IMG/VR virus record: IMGVR_UViG_3300042306_000615
Span: 1-29,490 of that record
Length of the DNA: 29,490 nt
Reading direction: 5' to 3' (one strand)
Source of the DNA: a virus
In this document: one piece after another, positions 29,033-29,490 of the stretch
Position numbering within the stretch: the first letter of the stretch is position 1
Layout of the letters: every line of letters begins with the position of its first letter
Translations under genes and position numbers: made by a program
The notes under the pieces: generated by a model
What the model was told of the DNA's origin: nothing
Seen by the model: the letters and a program-made list of their open reading frames with translations, nothing else
Databases searched by the model: none

Positions 29033-29094
29033 TGGTTAGCAACCTAGAATCCCGTGAATCCAAATCACGTAATCTACCATTGATCTAGCTGCTG
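29033..29094 (-). tRNA. tRNA-like gene lacking a T-arm, anticodon UGG
   Basis: The 62-base element folds as acceptor (CAGCAGC with GTTGCTA, 6 of 7 pairs including a G-U), bases 8-9 TA, D-arm GATC-AATGGTA-GATT, and anticodon arm CGTGA-TTTGGAT-TCACG. Then nine bases GGATTCTAG replace variable loop and T-arm, and A plus an encoded CCA end the molecule. UGG would be proline. The other two arms and CCA are regular, but the missing T-arm makes function in a bacterium uncertain. Confidence 0.5.
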
Positions 29095-29098
29095 TTGT

Positions 29099-29117
29099 TT
29101 GCCGAATCGCTCGGCAA
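29099..29117 (-). repeat. Hairpin directly before the tRNA-like gene
   Basis: TTGCCGA (29099-29105) pairs perfectly with TCGGCAA (29111-29117) over a 5-base loop. It ends five bases before the tRNA-like 5' end and lacks a T-tract, so a processing or protective role fits better than termination. Confidence 0.6.
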
Positions 29118-29230
29118 GGAAAAGTTGCAAGAATCACTGGGGTTGTCAACAGGAAAAGAGGAGAGAGTCAGTCAGTTGGATTCGGCTTCATGGTTTGGTG
29201 GCTCCGCGTCGTGCTGGCTTCTTCGCTCTT

Positions 29231-29290
29231 CATTTTAGCAACCTTACCCCGTGTTAGGTCAAGCCTTTTCGGTAAGGCGTTGATAATCAG
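29231..29290 (-). repeat. 60-bp promoter/operator repeat, copy B
   Basis: Second copy of the element at 28310-28369, with the same block order and length. The inverted repeat here is GCCTT (29263-29267) with AAGGC (29274-29278). It begins at the stop codon of the ssDNA-binding protein gene, as copy A does at the HTH gene. Confidence 0.75.
29232..29262 (-). promoter_or_regulatory. Promoter Pb (TTGACC-N19-TAAAAT)
   Basis: TTGACC (29257-29262) and TAAAAT (29232-29237) with a 19-base spacer. Transcription from about 29225 would carry a 130-base leader with a tiny ORF (MKPNPTD, 29168-29191), the 29099-29117 hairpin and the tRNA-like element. No coding gene is directly next to it. Confidence 0.6.
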
Positions 29291-29490
29291 AACGGGATGT
29301 CCGACGAATCGTCATTGTCAAAATCCTCCCTGTGCTTCGGCTGTGCCGCTGGTTTCGCCGCTGGTGCCTGCCGCGTCTCCAACCATTTCCCATTGCCGCA
29401 ATACGGCGCTTTCTCGCCTGCTTGTCGGCGTTCCTTGCCTAGGTCCTGCTTGGCGCTGGCGATGTTTCCGTATTGGTCCGGCTCGTCGTT
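29287..29490 (-). CDS. Single-strand DNA-binding protein, C-terminal part (partial)
   Basis: The last 67 codons of a gene whose start lies beyond the right edge. The end 'REDFDNDDSSDIPF' is the acidic tip typical of SSB proteins and phage ssDNA-binding proteins (D-D-x-I-P-F), which binds replication partners. A linker 'QAPAAKPAAQPKHR' precedes it. The N-terminal OB-fold is not in the window, so the family (SSB or DUF669-like) cannot be decided. Confidence 0.7.
   Translation of the reverse strand, partial: NDEPDQYGNIASAKQDLGKERRQAGEKAPYCGNGKWLETRQAPAAKPAAQPKHREDFDNDDSSDIPF

Noticed and set aside
1-29490. CRISPR array or insertion sequence
   Set aside because: No regularly spaced repeats, transposase or terminal inverted repeats with target duplications were seen.

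Overview
This window looks like about 29.5 kb of a tailed double-stranded DNA bacteriophage or prophage with a lambda-like (siphovirus) plan. Nearly every gene lies on the minus strand, so transcription runs right to left. Genes are packed with 1-4 base ATGA, GTGA or TAATG stop/start overlaps. No integrase, portal-independent replication genes or clear host gene is present, so phage versus prophage cannot be settled here. The host is not identifiable with confidence. Most starts have an A/C-rich leader (often ACCAAACCAA before ATG) instead of a Shine-Dalgarno sequence, although a few strong GGAGG sites occur. That would fit a phylum with weak Shine-Dalgarno use such as Verrucomicrobiota, but this is a weak inference.

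Layout from left to right. Bases 1-4.7 kb hold the early block, read leftward from a promoter near 4.65 kb: many small phage proteins, several with zinc-binding cysteines, then an ERF single-strand annealing protein, a YqaJ/lambda-type exonuclease and a PD-(D/E)XK (VRR-NUC-like) nuclease, which together form a recombination module. Bases 4.7-6.5 kb hold the control region and two small rightward units: a Cro-sized HTH protein with its own operator and an apparently leaderless promoter, a three-way-junction RNA candidate, and a second cassette (zinc-ribbon/RHH protein) closed by a clear terminator. At 6.5-7.4 kb is a C5-cytosine methyltransferase. Bases 7.4-10.4 kb hold lysis and accessory genes: a candidate L,D-transpeptidase-fold enzyme, a lipoprotein, a two-helix holin candidate, a cupin and small phage proteins, some of them unannotated because they are very short.

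Bases 10.4-28.3 kb are the late genes, in transcription order from the right: terminase small and large subunits, gpW-like connector, lambda-type portal, S49 protease, coiled-coil scaffold candidate, major capsid protein, connector and tail-completion proteins, tail tube candidate, tail chaperones G and GT linked by a lambda-identical GGGAAAG slippery site, a short tape measure, tail-tip proteins and a LamG-like adhesin. The head-tail connector block is interrupted twice: by a terminator-promoter-ORF unit at 20.3-20.65 kb, and by a minimal ATP-dependent DNA ligase on the opposite strand that fits between its neighbours with 2 bases to spare on each side.

The right end (28.3-29.5 kb) carries two copies of a 60-bp promoter/operator element, an HTH regulator next to a perfect palindrome, a tRNA-like gene that lacks a T-arm, and the acidic C-terminal tail of a single-strand-binding protein.
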